From an uncultured Caryophanales bacterium (GTDB taxonomy: Bacteria; Bacillota_I; Bacilli_A; RFN20; CAG-826), in assembly GCA_946622925.1 (NCBI GenBank), contig CAMOQM010000059.1, positions 1 to 6,108 of the forward strand: a stretch of 6,108 nucleotides of DNA, given 5' to 3'. Below are positions 6,096 to 6,108 of the stretch, piece by piece (the first letter of the stretch is position 1; each line of letters starts with the position of its first letter). The position numbers and the translations under genes were made by a program. Below the pieces are notes generated by a model that worked only from the letters and a program-made list of their open reading frames with translations, was not told the origin of the DNA and made no database searches.

Positions 6096-6108
6096 TTCTT
6101 AAGCAAAA

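Noticed and set aside
1..6108. Search for CRISPR arrays, tRNA genes, riboswitches, insertion sequences or phage genes
   Set aside because: No regularly spaced repeats, cloverleaf, transposase motifs or terminal repeats were seen. Nearly all bases are covered by recognised housekeeping-type genes.

Overview
The window reads as ordinary chromosome from a low-to-mid GC member of the Bacillota, most likely class Bacilli in the broad sense. The best clue is the last gene, rpoE, which encodes the RNA polymerase delta subunit, a protein largely confined to Bacilli and related lineages. TGA ends at least two genes and tryptophan is encoded by TGG, so the standard bacterial code is used and not the Mycoplasma code. 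A mid-range GC content, the MEP isoprenoid pathway and a very large FtsX-type transporter would suit an uncultured gut lineage near Erysipelotrichales or RF39. That placement is inference. All recognised genes lie on the + strand.

Layout. (1) Positions 2-2071 hold the C-terminal part of an FtsX/MacB-type ABC transporter permease. Its reading frame is open to the left edge, so the gene probably begins outside the window, perhaps with a fused ATPase domain. (2) Positions 2072-2139 are a T-rich gap with a plausible sigma-A promoter. (3) Positions 2140-2340 encode a 66-residue cold-shock protein, followed by a clear intrinsic terminator at 2356-2380. (4) A short spacer, 2381-2431, carries a candidate promoter and a Shine-Dalgarno site. 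(5) Positions 2432-6095 form a compact gene cluster, ychF-ispF-argS-rpoE, with gaps of 1, 2 and 22 bases, which looks like one operon.

The cluster combines gene-expression functions with one metabolic gene. YchF is a ribosome-associated ATPase, ArgS charges tRNA-Arg and RpoE tunes RNA polymerase. IspF, a MEP-pathway enzyme, sits among them and appears to be translated by coupling to ychF. The argS-rpoE order also occurs in some Bacilli such as Listeria (from memory), where pyrG follows, so pyrG could lie just right of the window.

I did not find a novel multi-gene system, mobile element, CRISPR array, RNA gene or riboswitch. The points worth a second look are small: the truncated transporter, the lack of a ribosome binding site before ispF, a Trp-to-Met change in the cold-shock protein, a delta subunit without the Lys-rich tract, and a possible hairpin before the cold-shock gene.
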